This document shows, piece after piece, positions 21,658 to 22,456 of a stretch of DNA of 22,456 bases. The notes below the pieces were generated by a model. It worked only from the letters and a program-made list of their open reading frames with translations. It was not told the origin of the DNA and did no database searches. Location of the stretch: assembly GCA_039029915.1 (NCBI GenBank), contig JBCCFD010000081.1:1-22456 (forward strand). The letters are read 5' to 3'. The translations under genes and the position numbers were made by a program. Source of the stretch: QQUD01 sp039029915 (GTDB lineage Bacteria; Chloroflexota; Anaerolineae; Promineifilales; Promineifilaceae). How positions within the stretch are numbered: the stretch's first letter is position 1; every line of letters starts with the position of its first letter.

Positions 21658-22383
21658 ATGGAAAAAACAATTGCAAAAATCACGAATGGAGCTGAGTACA
21701 TTGAGAGCTTGCGAGGCCGAAATCTGAAAGTATACCTGTCTGGAGAACTGGTTAGTGAGCCTGTTGATCATCCAGTTATACGGCCGTCAATTAACGCCAT
21801 TGCCGAAACTTACGATCTCGCCGTACGCCGTCCTGACTTGGCAACCGCTATGTCACCGTTTACTGGCGAGCGCGTCAATCGGTTTTTGCACGTGGCCACC
21901 AGCCCTGAAGAGCTAGTCTTGCAAAATAAGATGCAGCGGCGGTTAGGCCAGTTAACGGGCACCTGTTTTCAACGATGCGTGGGGATGGATGCGCTAAACT
22001 CACTGTATTCAACAACTTTTGAGATTGATGAAGCGCACGATACAAACTACCATGCCCGACTCAAACAGTTTTTGAAGCAGATGCAGGCCGCTAACTATGT
22101 TATTGGTGGCGCCATGACGGATGTGAAGGGTGACCGCAGCAAGCCACCCCATCAGCAAGCTGACCCCGATCTGTACGTTCATATTAGCGAGCGTACAGAT
22201 GAAGGTGTTTACATAACGGGTGCCAAAGCGCACCAAACGGGATGTATTAACTCTCACTGGCTGATTGTAATGCCCACGCTGCGGCTTGGGCCAGACGATA
22301 GAGATTTTGCCATTATTGGAGCGGTGCCGGTTGATGCTGAGGGGATTACCTACATATACGGCCGTCAATCTTGTCGCGTCTGA
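21658..22383 (+). pseudogene. abfD: 4-hydroxybutyryl-CoA dehydratase, N-terminal half only
   Basis: This 241-residue frame matches AbfD closely from its start: AEYIESLR, VDHPVIRPSIN, KMQRRLGQLTGTCFQRCVGMD, GGAMTDVKGDR, AKAHQTGCINSH and IYGRQSC. AbfD is about 490 residues, so half is missing. C103 and C107 match the first two [4Fe-4S] ligands (C99 and C103 of Clostridium aminobutyricum); the later His and Cys ligands and the C-terminal domain are absent, so the piece cannot work alone. The family converts 4-hydroxybutyryl-CoA to crotonyl-CoA with FAD and the cluster. AAAGGA lies before the ATG. Homology stops at QSC (residue 239), where another coding sequence begins in a different frame. ACGGCCGT at 21780 and 22358, the latter 12 nt before the break. 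It may be a real deletion or an assembly join. Confidence 0.85.
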
Positions 22384-22456
22384 CCGCCGCGCTCGGTGGG
22401 CCGGAGATTTTCGTCAAGCGGGACGATTGCACGGGCTTGGCATTCGGCGGTAACAA
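22377..22456 (+). CDS. PLP-dependent ACC deaminase / D-cysteine desulfhydrase-like protein, internal fragment
   Basis: In the frame beginning at 22377 the last 80 bases read RLTAALGGPEIFVKRDD and then CTGLAFGGN. This is the N-terminal signature of the ACC deaminase/D-cysteine desulfhydrase family (LPRLxxALGGPxxxxKRDDxTGLAFGGNKTRK), whose PLP-binding Lys would come with the next codon beyond the window. About 20 N-terminal residues and the start codon are missing; the frame upstream is the AbfD sequence read out of frame. Its GC is 48 of 76 bases from 22381 on, against 64 of 120 just before. Because it is only 26 residues, the family is clear but the substrate is not. Confidence 0.7.

Larger units (their letters stand above)
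2624..22365. repeat. Highly iterated octameric palindrome ACGGCCGT, 24 copies
   Basis: Exact copies start at 2624, 3618, 3959, 4174, 5608, 5719, 6868, 8018, 8634, 9029, 9766, 9782, 10177, 12690, 13314, 13910, 15008, 15732, 15974, 17444, 19174, 19849, 21780 and 22358. All lie inside coding genes. The encoded peptides are [NYD]-G-R (10), T-A-V (8) and R-P (6), so all three frames are used. The base before is A or T in 22 of 24, and the base after is A or T in 20 of 24. Only four other CGGCCG hexamers were seen (near 12545, 14794, 16292 and 21537), so the octamer, not the CGGCCG core, is selected. Counted by eye. Confidence 0.95.

Noticed and set aside
22009..22368. 119-residue minus-strand frame within the AbfD fragment
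   Set aside because: The plus frame has unmistakable family similarity over the same stretch.
1..22456. CRISPR array, tRNA, rRNA, transposase or prophage genes
   Set aside because: No regularly spaced long repeats, no cloverleaf or rRNA sequence, and no integrase or transposase motif was recognised.

Overview
This is a bacterial chromosome segment of moderate GC, with standard-code genes on both strands. The best guess for the source is Chloroflexota, probably Anaerolineae-like. The clues are a topoisomerase I with a small zinc ribbon fused at its N-terminus, secreted proteins with a Tyr-Leu-Pro (YLP) motif near a terminus, a STAND/TPR regulator, and a 4-hydroxybutyryl-CoA dehydratase. This assignment is inference; the window has no rRNA or other decisive marker.

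Layout. 1-177 is the 3' end of metK with a strong terminator. 382-3397 carries two minus-strand genes for exported proteins: a seven-repeat FG-GAP beta-propeller and an unrecognised secreted protein. A 920-residue STAND ATPase (3588-6350) is divergent from them. 6485-9069 is the translation/secretion block ffh, rpsP, khpA, rimM. Then come dprA, manC and topA on the same strand. 14582-16588 is a secreted metzincin-type protease. 16743-19874 holds three minus-strand genes: an orphan, a jacalin-lectin/HhH fusion, and pgi. The right end (20112-22456) has a small membrane protein, an intact haloalkane dehalogenase of subfamily HLD-II type, and the N-terminal half of 4-hydroxybutyryl-CoA dehydratase. 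That last gene breaks off and is joined to the start of a different gene, a PLP enzyme of the ACC deaminase/D-cysteine desulfhydrase type.

The most striking signal is not a gene. The palindrome ACGGCCGT occurs 24 times in 22.5 kb (about 0.34 expected for any octamer at equal base frequencies). All 24 copies are inside coding sequence and all three reading frames are used, so the pressure acts on DNA and not on one peptide. It resembles HIP1 of cyanobacteria in behaviour but has a different sequence. The spacers add a second layer of repeats: heptanucleotide-phased AT-rich arrays, and several 49-73 bp inverted repeats, two of which belong to one family (AGACCCTAAGGGT arms).

The housekeeping genes cover protein targeting and ribosome assembly (ffh, rpsP, rimM, khpA), DNA topology and uptake (topA, dprA), and sugar metabolism (pgi, manC). 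The accessory genes point to an organism with secreted beta-propeller, protease and lectin proteins. No CRISPR array, tRNA, rRNA, transposase or prophage gene was seen.
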